NCBI GenBank assembly: GCA_015143735.1
Contig: VKHC01000594.1
Coordinates: forward strand, 1 to 10,757
Direction of reading: 5' to 3'
DNA from: Synura sp. LO234KE
Taxonomy: Eukaryota > Sar > Synurophyceae > Synurales > Mallomonadaceae
DNA: 10,757 nt
Part shown: positions 1 to 7,479 of the stretch, one piece after another
Numbering within the stretch: position 1 is the first letter of the stretch
Layout of the letters: every line of letters begins with the position of its first letter
The notes under the pieces: generated by a model
The model's input: only the letters and a program-made list of their open reading frames with translations
Databases searched by the model: none
Told to the model about the DNA's origin: nothing
Made by a program: the position numbers and the translations under genes

Positions 1-2
1 CC

Positions 3-503
3 AAATCAAACCTTCGACTACTGGCTCAACATAATTCGCACTCTCCCGGCTACTACCCCAACCCTTCCACCGGGACTTCAACAGGTCCACTATATGCAGA
101 AACTAGCGCTCAACGACAGCGTGATCCCACTTACTCTGCATCCTCAGCGACTCCTGGGACTCTAACCGACACCCGGGATCGTAGCAGCACGACCTCCGAT
201 ACCTGCGAACACTTTGGTCGTCCGGGACACAATATAACAAAATGCAATCACTATCCAAAAAGTGAAACATATAAACGCGATTATTATCGTCAAAAGCGAG
301 ACTTTCCATCAGAATACAGGTGATCACAATCACCGGTAAACTCTCGTACGAGATACAACTCATCTCGATCAAAATCGCCGAATCGCGAATCTAAATCAAA
401 TTCTAGCAATCAAAATTATCAAATTAAAAGGTCTGTCCAACCCTCCAAACGTGCTCATAGCCCTCCAAGATCGCCAAACCCGTTCAGCCCCTTTTGGCGT
501 TGA
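3..503 (+). pseudogene. Gag-like nucleocapsid fragment with damaged CCHC zinc knuckle (5' end outside window)
   Basis: The frame is open from the window edge to a TGA at 321-323 and then continues in the same frame to a TGA at 501-503. At 204-245 it encodes CEHFGRPGHNITKC. This fits the retroviral-type knuckle C-x2-C-x4-H-x4-C except that the second Cys is Phe (codon TTT at 213-215). Such knuckles sit in the nucleocapsid part of LTR-retrotransposon Gag and in some LINE ORF1 proteins, where they bind element RNA. The upstream part is rich in Ser, Thr and Pro. After the knuckle comes a basic, Ser/Arg/Lys-rich tail typical of an RNA-binding C-terminus. The TGA at 321 could come from an Arg CGA codon by one transition. 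The element family is not clear: it may be Gypsy-like, copia-like or LINE ORF1. The missing Cys and internal stop suggest a dead copy. I infer identity from motif spacing only. Confidence 0.5.
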
Positions 504-942
504 ACATAAAACAAGAAAAATAGCAGAAAACATGGAAGCAAATCTCACGATCTACGAGTCGAATAACACCGAAATTTTTTCGACCTTTGATAACAACGTC
601 CTCTCTGAACGTCATATTAATCGCGGAGCACCTAACAATGCCTCCTGCGCGCGTGAAAAATCAAATTGTGAATTACACCCAAATCGTATAATGGTCTCTA
701 TTGACGCGCCCTTAGTTTCCTCGGTCGAACTTCCGTGCACAGAAGGTCTCCTAAATACCTCTCATCATTTTAATATCCCGTTTGCGTCTCAATTCTCATC
801 CCATTCTGAGTTGCCAGATCCATTGTTCTGCCCCAACCCGCAAGGTTCCCCCCAGGACGATCAAACGGAGTCCAACGTTCGCGACAACGCTACCGACGTG
901 AGTTCCGACGACTCCCAACGTTTTCGCTCCCAACGTTTTTGA
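340..942 (+). pseudogene. Unrecognised open frame overlapping the Gag-like frame, cut off at the inverted-repeat edge
   Basis: This frame is +1 relative to the Gag-like frame and is open from 340 (after a TAA at 337-339) to a TGA at 940-942. The first ATG is at 532-534 and gives about 136 residues. It overlaps the extended Gag-like frame by about 160 bases. The product is polar, rich in Asn, Ser and Asp, with no motif I recognise; in particular I see no clear D-T/S-G protease box. Its position just after a nucleocapsid-like segment would suit the start of a Pol frame or a Gag tail displaced by a frameshift. The stop codon falls exactly where the left arm of the inverted repeat begins, so the natural end is probably lost. 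A near-perfect 15-base tandem repeat (ctcccaacgttttcg, about 912-940) lies at this edge. The alternative is simply degraded sequence that happens to be open. Confidence 0.28.
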
Positions 943-1765
943 AGGCCTTTCCAGAGAATGGGGCCATCGTGGAGGCCGACCGACGGGGTGCATTGGGCTC
1001 GGAAGTGGCTCAGGAATATGTTGGTGACGTAGTATCCGTCCCGAAGTCGTAGTACTGCAGGTCGCCCCCTCCGGAAGTTGATTGAGTAATGATAGAAAAC
1101 TCCCATAGAAAACTCCCATGCATTGTCCCGCAGCCAAATTGTCCTCGCGGGCCGCAATGTGAGTGGATGAACAAGCCGCGTACTCTTTCCGTTTCACGCA
1201 ATTGAAATTGGAAATAGCAGCGAGCCGGAGAGCTTTTAGGTCTGCGGGGTTCTGTGTGCGCCATTCAGAGGGGGAGAGCCCAGTGCCCCAGACCTCAGAA
1301 GGGACTCCAGTGGGAAATTTGAGGGTGGAGACCACCCATTCCCATTCACCAACCACTTCGGCAATTCTGAGTGATATATTGCGCGAAGACTCCCAGCGTC
1401 GGAGGCGATGCGGAAGAGGGAGAACCCCGAGGTGCCGCTGAAGGCTGAGAATGGCAAGTAGTTGGGCTTGTAGTGCTCCCTAGGTGGGGCTCCAGTGGTC
1501 TTTCAAGCGGTTCCGCCTTTTCCATCGCTTGCGCTCCGGGGCGACGTCCAAGGTGATGTGGGTAAGATGCTCAAGTTGAGCAGCCGCGGTCGCAGAAAAC
1601 TCCGGACGGCTCAAGAGGGGTCTCCAAGTAGCGTTATGTTGTTCCTTGAACTCCGGAAGCTGGGAAGCAGATGGAGAAAATCGTTTGATATGAAGCTGTT
1701 TCATTGAGCCAAACTCCTTGTTGAATCGGGGAACGGAGTGGAGGTGATCATGCGGTAGATATCCC
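939..1765 (-). pseudogene. Non-LTR (LINE-type) retrotransposon fragment, left copy
   Basis: On the minus strand this is the same sequence as the N-terminal region of the longer LINE copy at 7480-8323. It was recognised through that copy, which reads on into a reverse transcriptase. One frame runs from about 1704 to a TAG at 1480-1482 and continues beyond it in the same frame to below 1000. It includes the stretch HWSPT-stop and later KFPTGVPSEVWGTGLSPSEW. The TAG is shared with the other copy, so it is an old lesion. A 31-base loss near 1034 and a 13-base duplication at 1094-1119 disrupt the frame further. The fragment stops at 939, so the reverse transcriptase domain is absent here. It is more GC-rich than the copia sequence it abuts at about 1765-1780. 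No endonuclease domain is visible. Confidence 0.62.
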
Positions 1766-1782
1766 GGCTTCTATTAGTATAA

Positions 1783-2268
1783 TATGATGCAATTAATAGG
1801 GACTTGACGAACCCCTGGTGTAGAGACTCTCAATTATGTAATACTCTGAATAGTGGTGATGGAAACGAGGCCTTGATGTATAAAGATCCAACCAGTATAT
1901 ACGATAATAATAGATTGGATATTGATGCTAATGATACCTTGCGAGGCGATAAATCCACATGTAAGGGTATTGATCGCCTGAGTAGCGGAAAACCCATGAA
2001 GGATGATGTAGCCTATAATGTTGGCAATTTGAGAGAGTCTATTTTGAAAACACCTAGTACGGAAGGAGAATACCCGCCTAACGCCTCTGATGCATATTCA
2101 ATGAAGCATCTTTTAAATACCGTCCACCGTGATAACGAAACCGGTCTAATATACAGAGCTATCGATATATTTGATAATAGACAATTGAGATTAGCCAAAT
2201 GCCGACGTGAAACGATATTACCTGATGGCAATCTGTCTATACTGTATCCATTGACGAGGTCAATGTGA
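1783..2268 (+). pseudogene. Copia-type Pol fragment, probably the linker between integrase and reverse transcriptase (left copy)
   Basis: The frame is open from just after a TAA at 1780-1782 to a TGA at 2266-2268, about 160 codons with no clear Met start; it is probably the inside of a larger polyprotein. The product is hydrophilic and rich in Asp, Asn and Arg, with no catalytic motif. I assign it to copia Pol because it lies directly before copia reverse transcriptase sequence on the same strand. Poorly conserved polar linkers are usual at that place in copia Pol. Around 2200-2235 the sensible reading shifts to another frame (DEVNVTDISKYERLSNN), so the TGA at 2266 is probably out of the original frame. 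The other arm has the same frame break and nearly the same protein. The 5' side ends against LINE sequence, so integrase, protease and Gag are missing. Confidence 0.5.
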
Positions 2269-3624
2269 CCGATATCTCTAAGTATGAGAGACTGAGTAAT
2301 AATGACTATAATGAACTGCATAAACGCGGTGGTTGTATCATAGAGATGGGAGTAAAGGATGATGAGACCGTATTATTGAACGAGCCACTCAATATCCTAA
2401 AAGGAAACTGTGATCTAAGTGGTGATTTTCTGCCTTTTAGTGGGGAAGAGTGTCGCGGAAGTAAATCTTCCAAAGACACACAAGCTAGCGATGCTTTCGG
2501 CAGACGCAGAGAAATGGAAGAAAGCGGAAGCGGAGGAACTTAGAAGTATGAAGGTAAACAACGTTTTGAAACCTTCGAAGTTGATAGAGGGTGTGGTACC
2601 ACTGACAACAAAGAGGGTATACTCTGTAAAGATTGATGGTATTATAAAGCAAGACTTGTTGCGAGGGGTTACTTGCATGTGTTGGGTATTGACAATGGTG
2701 AAACATTCTGCCCTGTGACACGTCGTGAGACTGTTTGTTTAGTGCTGGCCATTTCTGCACAGTTATGTTTACCTATGCTTTTCTTAATGCCGATCTTGAA
2801 GAGATCGAGTAAATATGGCCACCTGATGGTGTTGTGCTTGATGTCAGTTCTGATGTGTTTCAACTGAAGAAGGCCTTGAACGGGCTTAAACAAGCACCTC
2901 GTGCCTGGTACGAGAAAATTGACACCAAGTTGAAACAGATGGGTTTTATGTCTATGGTCAATGAGTCTTGTCTCTATTATCGTGTCTTCAGAGGTTCTCT
3001 TTTTTTATCGCTTTTTATGTGAACGACCTTATCATGTGTGGTCTTTTGGAGTCAAATGATGATGTGAAGAAACATCGCTGTAATGAGTATAAGATGAAAG
3101 ACTTGGGATGTATTCATCGTATACTTGGTTGTGAAGTTCTTTATGATGAGTATGCTGGAACCTACAACACTATTAATCAGACGAAATATGTCAAGGAAAT
3201 TTGCAATTGCTTTTTACCTAACGGTGGTTCCGTTGTCCGTACCCCTATGAGTGGCGTAACCTTATGTAAGGAAATGAACCCTAAGACTGATACTGAGACT
3301 TTCAGGATGAATGGTGTGCCCGATAAGGCTGCAATTAAGTGTTTACGGTGGTTAGTTGCTGGTACGCGAATTGATACTCCTTACACCAAACAGACATGTA
3401 CACGATACTCTATTCATTCTGGTCCCGTACAGTGGGATGCTGTTGTGAGGATAATACGTTCCTTGAAAGGCACTACCGGTTATGGTATTGTCTATAGACG
3501 TTCGTTGAGAAATAGTCTGAATATTGATGACACTGTCATAACTGAGACCTGTTCTATTGAAGATAATCTCGTTAATCATCCTAAGTTCAAATTAATGACA
3601 CTATCTCGTGGCGTAAGAAGGCTA
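2235..3624 (+). pseudogene. Copia-type reverse transcriptase, frame-broken and catalytically dead
   Basis: In life this domain copies element RNA into cDNA inside virus-like particles. Copia hallmarks appear in order. SADAEKWKKAEAEE is near 2490-2530. KARLVARGYLHVLGIDNGETF is near 2646-2708. AFLNADLEE is near 2777-2803. FQLKKALNGLKQAPRAWYEK is near 2858-2920. A YVND box is at 3016-3027, then MKDLG near 3094-3108. The family's YVDD catalytic box is changed to YVND, and the segment that should carry the first catalytic Asp, just before AFLNA, is deleted. The reading moves between frames near 2645, 2768 and 3000; the last lies at a T run after GSLF. There is a TAA at 2810-2812, and the frame ends at a TAA at 3625-3627 that separates it from RNase H. 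The assignment to Ty1/copia is secure and the copy is plainly inactive. Confidence 0.88.
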
Positions 3625-3627
3625 TAA

Positions 3628-4051
3628 GCATATGTTGATGCTGATCATGCAAGAGATATTGATACTCGAAAGTCTGTCATTGCTTACGTGTTTTATCTTG
3701 GTGACCCGCCAATTAGTTAGAAATCTTATCAAGTATGCAATCTAAATACATGGCTCTGTGTTCTGCTTGTCTTCATTCTCTTTGGCTAATTACGATTTTT
3801 CGCGCTATTGGTTACAACAAACTGAATCCTATTCTTTTGCTTGAGAACAACCAATCGTGATTGAATACAATACTTCACATGATAGGACGAAGAATAGTAT
3901 AGAAATCAAATATCATCTGAACAAATCCAGTAAGGGAATATTGCTTTGAAGAATGTCGCTGAACTTCTGATTAAACCTCCCTATGGTGATCGATTCTGGC
4001 AGCATATGACTACTTGCCTGACTATTATTGTTCATGCCGATGTCGAAATCT
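3628..4051 (+). pseudogene. Copia-type RNase H domain, degraded
   Basis: This continues in frame from the reverse transcriptase after the TAA at 3625-3627, reading YVDADHARDIDTRKSVIAYV, the usual start of the copia RNase H, which removes the RNA strand of the RNA-DNA hybrid. A TAG at 3718-3720 replaces the Trp of the family's IS-W motif. The reading then moves to a second frame with YMALCSACLHSLWL and LLLENNQS. The Glu normally found in EAEYMAL and the Asp of the DNQ-like motif are lost. After a TGA near 3858 a third frame carries HDRTKNSIEIKYHLN, a form of the conserved copia C-terminal HxRTKHIxIxYH motif. Coding similarity fades near a TGA at 4049-4051. At least two frameshifts and two stops show it is dead. 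Confidence 0.8.
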
Positions 4052-4389
4052 GAATGATCTACTGGAGTCGGTGATTTTTTTACAATTTATTACGAATGTT
4101 TTATCGAACGCGAATGTTTGATTTACGAACGGGACTGTTTTTGGTTTGTTTATTCGGTTATCATGGTGTGTGTTTCCTGAGAACTTCAGCACAATGTGCT
4201 TTATCGTCAATGTGGGAGTGACTTTCCATGATTGTTCACTCGTCCCTGAAAGATGTTTCCTGAACATACTCCCGGGCTGTTACATATTGTACGCTCGAGT
4301 ATTGATGAGCCTGTATGCTAGATGTCTAGCTCTATGGAACTATTTCTGATTGATCATTTGATGTAAGATTAGACCTGGTGCGTAGTGTG

Positions 4390-4418
4390 TGATTGTATGG
4401 GTAACTCGCATACAATCA
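4390..4418 (+). other. Perfect 10-bp hairpin in the copia 3' tail
   Basis: TGATTGTATG (4390-4399) and CATACAATCA (4409-4418) are exact reverse complements separated by the 9-base loop ggtaactcg. No U run follows, so it is not a bacterial-type terminator. It lies about 120 bases before the candidate LTR. It might act in element RNA, or be a remnant of an inverted-repeat element; the sequence alone does not say which. Confidence 0.55.
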
Positions 4419-4524
4419 AACCAAGTTGACAATATTTTGATGCGTGGCCTTGGCAGAATCCTAGCGACTAGTGATTGATGAGTGGTACCTTGAGTGATGG
4501 TGGCAACAAGACCATGCCTAGCTT

Positions 4525-4532
4525 AAGGGGGG
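4525..4532 (+). promoter_or_regulatory. Candidate polypurine tract
   Basis: The run aagggggg lies four bases (cgcg) upstream of the candidate LTR start TGTAAG. In LTR retrotransposons a purine run directly before the 3' LTR primes plus-strand DNA synthesis. Tract and LTR edge support one another, but the four-base gap is slightly unusual. Confidence 0.4.
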
Positions 4533-4536
4533 CGCG

Positions 4537-4873
4537 TGTAAGGGTAAACCTCATCTTTGGTGCTCTAATCTTGTCTTGCTCTAGTTGCTCTATAAGAGAC
4601 GGCACATGATCTTAAACGCTTGATTATTTACGAACATTTTAGGGTGTACATTTTAACGGAAGTTTCATGAGAATCATTGATGTCTAAATATTCAACATCG
4701 TCTCATTGGTGAATATCGACGATTATGAAGTGAAGAGGATAACTTGATACTTATTTATGATTCAATGGATTAATGAAAGAATTCATATTACCGACGCTTA
4801 TTTGATTTAATCGTGAAAGATACGATCGCTATGGTGTTTAGTTTTTAAAACGTGTTTTGTGTTTCGGCTTACA
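4537..4873 (+). repeat. Candidate 3' LTR of the left copia element (single copy seen)
   Basis: The sequence begins TGTAAG and a matching CTTACA ends 337 bases downstream. That gives the TG...CA ends and short terminal inverted repeat expected of a copia LTR, at a reasonable length. It follows a purine tract and lies downstream of RNase H on the same strand, where a 3' LTR belongs. A TATA-like tataag is at 4591-4596. The body is AT-rich and non-coding. No partner 5' LTR is in the window, because the element is truncated on that side, so identity between two LTRs cannot be tested. If correct, aagaa (4874-4878) would be one copy of a 5-base target duplication. The 3' end is the least certain part. 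Confidence 0.45.
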
Positions 4874-4908
4874 AAGAATATTTTAGTTTTATCTTTTCCC
4901 GCTCTGAG

Positions 4909-5072
4909 TGGTTCTGCTTCAGAATTTGCTGAAAAGGTCCTAGATCACCGTTATTCAGGTCCTCAAACTTATGGATTCGTCCGTGTCTCCTAAGTTGCTG
5001 AACGAAAAAATTAGTAGTTCAGCCTGCAGAACCAATTTTTTCAGGGCTTTAGAAGTCCGTTTCTGGCCTGAA
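4909..5072 (+). other. Dense cluster of complementary segments; possible structured RNA or foldback remnant
   Basis: Several perfect pairings are packed into about 165 bases. TGGTTCTGC (4909-4917) pairs with GCAGAACCA (5026-5034). TTCAG (4918-4922) pairs with CTGAA (4929-4933). GCTGAAC (4997-5003) pairs with GTTCAGC (5017-5023). GAAAAAATT (5004-5012) pairs with AATTTTTTC (5034-5042). TTCAGG (5040-5045) pairs with CCTGAA (5067-5072), with AGAA/TTCT inside it. The words TTCAG and CTGAA together occur seven times in the segment. Some pairings exclude others or interlock like a pseudoknot. I do not recognise a known RNA family. It lies just after the candidate LTR and just before an ATG at 5096, so it could be a leader, a foldback-element remnant or chance. 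Confidence 0.35.
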
Positions 5073-5095
5073 TTGGGAAATCTTCTGCTGTTATC

Positions 5096-5943
5096 ATGAG
5101 CCAGATTAACCCAGATCGGGACAAACTATCACAATTTTCGGGAAATAATTATTTTTATGAAGAACTCCAAATTCTCAGCTCGCCCACAATATCTGCTCCT
5201 ACGGACTCTTCCAACACTCCTATGATATTGGAGATACATCCAGGGACAGATTCGCTTCCTGGTTATGTAGCATTATCATTCAGTTTTCTGCTTCTTCAGA
5301 AGTTCTCAAGAATTATCCCGACTTGGCCGCAACAGAAACCTTTACTCTGGAAGTCCGCATCTGCCCCATAGCTCTCCTTGACCACTCCCGCCAAGCCTTT
5401 CTACCTTCGCTCTTGGTTACGTCTCGCGTCTTCTTTTCATCTGAAGCTCTCCAACTATTTTTTCTCCGTCTGCTACCGATTTGCTTCTCCCCTGGAGCTG
5501 CGTTTGTGAATTTTCTAGGTTTTTTGGACTCGAGCTCTCATCGATTAATTGGAGTGTCGTATTATTAGTACAGGGGTTCTTGACAATTTCGTTGATTCGC
5601 TGTGAAACGAAGTGATCGCTCGCGTAGGCCTGACGTGGCAAGCGGCTTTTGAGTCGGTCGCTACTTGCTCCGATCCGGGGATCGCCTTACCGCTTCGTCT
5701 GTCTCCGACACTCTTTGGGAAGACCCCAACGATCTCCCTCAGTGAGCAGCTTTGGTGTACCTCGGAGACGCTCCATCCTCCTGTGAACAGAGTTTTAGTC
5801 GCAGTCCCTCCGGCTCGTATGGAGGCCTCTCCACCACAGACCGCGCCTATAGGTTTGTCAGCCTGGACCAGCTCTCCTCTCCGTCGCGGACGTCGCCTGA
5901 GGATTTTTCGCTTGGCGTTCTTCGGGCGTTCCCAAGACTTTAG
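5096..5943 (+). pseudogene. Unrecognised, possibly coding debris (strand uncertain)
   Basis: From the ATG at 5096 a frame reads MSQINPDRDKLSQFSGNNYF and stays sensible to about 5280. There a neighbouring frame takes over (LKNYPDLAATETFTLEVR) to a stop near 5568. The same second frame is open again at 5752-5943 in a Ser-rich stretch. I recognise no domain. The minus strand of the same region also holds plausible polar frames: 6057-5545 starts with an ATG and is rich in basic residues near its N-terminus, and a second runs 5641-5417. Neither strand shows a zinc knuckle or catalytic motif. A degraded Gag-like gene on either strand would fit a retroelement neighbourhood, but this is a guess. Treat it as a place to search, not as a gene. 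Confidence 0.15.
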
Positions 5944-6057
5944 TGTAGTTGAACGATGGTTAACCGGGCCTGTCTGCCCACTGGTTTTTCCTGCTCCGTC
6001 TTGCATGTGGTCTGTTCTGCTTGCATTCTGCTTGCTCGAATTTGAGGCGGGTGACAT

Positions 6058-6380
6058 TGTAGTATACTAACATTTCTGTAGGGGAGGACTTGTTAGCCCA
6101 CCAGCAGTGGGTACTGGCCCCCTCCCCTTGCTCCCACTCGGTGCTACGGGACTTGCAACATTGTTCATGGGAGCTAGTTTTTATGGAACTCTGATTACCC
6201 CCTTCTGTCTTCTTGTTCCATAATTAACTACTTGATTTTCTGCATCGCTATGATGTTTGACTTGAATTATGAAGGTTTGGTCTGTTCATGATTGGATTGA
6301 CTACGTATGAGATCTTTCTAACTCTTAATAAACATTCCTCTCATGGTGCTAAGAACCCAGCGAATCTAATTCACCCCTGT
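6058..6380. other. Stretch without recognised gene
   Basis: I see no coding signal here. It holds a nested inverted repeat at 6081-6127: GGGGAGG (6081-6087) with CCTCCCC (6121-6127) outside, and CCCAC (6097-6101) with GTGGG (6107-6111) inside. An AATAAA is at 6327-6332 on the plus strand, with no gene to which it can be tied. The stretch ends where the right arm of the inverted repeat begins. Confidence 0.5.
6081..6127. other. Nested GC-rich inverted repeat
   Basis: Outer arms GGGGAGG/CCTCCCC enclose inner arms CCCAC/GTGGG around a 5-base loop (cagca), with 9 unpaired bases on each side. This could form a two-tier hairpin in DNA or RNA. It lies just outside the ATG of a minus-strand open frame at 6057. 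No function can be assigned. Confidence 0.35.
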
Positions 6381-6977
6381 ACTGACATCAAGTGCAACAC
6401 CGTAAGGTGGTAATATATACTCGATCACTTCAAGTTTCAACATCCATTTGATATATACGTAAACAAAACTGTGCATAAATGACCGGCGCTAAATGAACAG
6501 TCTCAAGACATGTCACAGGGCAGAATGTTTCACCATAGTCAATACGCAACACATGCAAGTATCCCCTCGCAACAAGTCTTGTTGTATACTTCAAAATATT
6601 ACACTACCATCAGTCTTTACAGTGTATACCCACTTTGTCGTCAGTGGTACTACACCCTCTATCAACTTCGAAGGTTTCAAAACGTTGTTTACCTTCATAC
6701 TTCTAAGTTCCTCCTCCCGCTTTCTTCCATTTCTCTGCGTCTGCCGAAAGCATCGCTTGCTTGTGTATCTTTGGAAGATTTACTTCCGCGACGCTCTTCC
6801 CCACTAAAAGACAGAAAATCACCACTTAGATCACAGTTTCCTTTTAGGATATTGAGTGACTCGTTCAATAATACGGTCTCATCATCCTTTACTCTCCCTT
6901 CTCTATGATACAACCACCGCGTTTATGCAGTTCATGATATTCATTATTACTCAGTCTCTCGTACTTAGGGATATCAG
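6381..6977 (-). pseudogene. Copia-type reverse transcriptase fragment, right copy
   Basis: Reading the minus strand, this copy contains the frames with DEVNVTDIPKYERLSNN, then SADAEKWKK-like sequence, then TTRLVARGYLHVLRIDYGETF, and finally YQMDVET. The last is the copia motif with the first catalytic Asp, which the left copy has lost. The segment that should follow (AFLNAD in the left copy) is missing here. The sequence then reads ILPPYGVALDV and breaks off at 6381, before the region that would hold LNGLKQAPRAWY and the YVDD box. An extra AG relative to the left copy, just after the IIEKG segment, shifts the frame. It is a truncated, inactive fragment. Confidence 0.8.
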
Positions 6978-7461
6978 TCACATTGACCTCGTCAATGGAT
7001 ACAGTATAGACAGATCGCCATCAGGTAATATCGTTTCACGTCGGCATTTGGCTAATCTCAATTGTCTATCATCAAATATATCGATAACTCTGTATATTAG
7101 ACCGGTTTCGTTATCACGGTGGACGGTATTTAAAAGATGCTTCATTGAATATGCATCAGAGGTGTTAGGCGGGTATTCTCCTTCCGTACTAGGTGTTTTC
7201 AAAATAGACTCTCTCAAATTGCCAACATTATAGGCTACATCATCCTTCATGAGTTTTCTGCTACTCAGGCGATCAATACCCTTACATATGGATTTATCAC
7301 CTCGCAAGGTATCATTATCATCAATATCCAATCTATTATTATCAAATATACTGGTTGGATCTTTATACATCAAGGCCTCGTTGCCATCACCACTATTCAG
7401 AGTATTACATAATTGAGTCTCTACACCAGGGGTTTGTCAAGTCCCTATTAATTGCATCATA
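6978..7461 (-). pseudogene. Copia-type Pol linker fragment, right copy
   Basis: This matches 1783-2268 in reverse complement, with about 3% base differences. An uninterrupted frame covers 7373-6978 (131 codons from a Met) and ends LYPLTRSM-stop, the same end as in the left copy. Upstream of 7373 the frame is shifted relative to the left copy by loss of a TC in a TCTC run. The product is the same Asp/Asn-rich polar segment without a catalytic motif. Because the end and the frame break near it are shared by both arms, they predate the duplication. Its 5' side abuts the LINE at about 7461-7480. Confidence 0.5.
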
Positions 7462-7479
7462 TTATACTAATAGAAGCCG

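Larger units (their letters stand above)
939..2848. repeat. Left arm of a ~1.9 kb inverted repeat
   Basis: Reading 939-2848 against the reverse complement of 6381-8323 gives an essentially continuous alignment. By eye, mismatches are about 3% across 1741-2340. Identity falls after about 2580, to roughly 75-90% by 2848. The arm contains a minus-strand LINE fragment joined to the start of a plus-strand copia fragment. Compared with the other arm it lacks 31 bases near 1034, carries a 13-base tandem duplication (agaaaactcccat at 1094-1106 and 1107-1119), and carries an extra TC near 1830. At the outer edge the two sequences diverge at ttgaagg (939-945). At the inner edge they diverge after tgatgtcagt (2839-2848). 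Confidence 0.92.
4052..4536 (+). other. Non-coding 3' tail of the left copia element
   Basis: This stretch lies between the end of recognisable RNase H and the candidate LTR. I find no convincing coding sequence; short open frames on both strands overlap and show no motif. It is AT-rich, with short repeated words such as ttacgaa and gcgaatg. It contains a palindrome AGCACA-a-TGTGCT at 4188-4200, a perfect 10-bp hairpin at 4390-4418 and a purine tract just before 4537. A 3' untranslated tail of this length is plausible for a copia element, but part of it could be unrelated sequence. Confidence 0.5.

Noticed and set aside
103-372. 89-codon minus-strand open frame
   Set aside because: It is the antisense shadow of the Gag-like frame with the zinc knuckle and has no motif of its own.
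861-1441. Several open frames on both strands in the left LINE fragment
   Set aside because: They are alternative frames of one decayed LINE segment; equivalents occur in the right arm at the mirrored place.
4025-4349. Opposed short open frames after RNase H
   Set aside because: They are AT-rich, overlap on both strands, show no motif and fit a copia 3' untranslated tail.
4688-4723. ATATTC / ATCGTC / GAATAT / GACGAT in pseudoknot order inside the candidate LTR
   Set aside because: The single base left to span the first stem is too short for a stable pseudoknot, and six-base matches in AT-rich sequence are common.
5545-6057. 170-codon minus-strand open frame with ATG, considered as a host gene
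   Set aside because: No domain is recognised and the opposite strand is equally open over much of the same region. It is kept only as ambiguous debris under 5096-5943.
6327-6332. AATAAA as a polyadenylation signal
   Set aside because: No gene on the plus strand ends nearby, and the hexamer is common by chance in AT-rich DNA.
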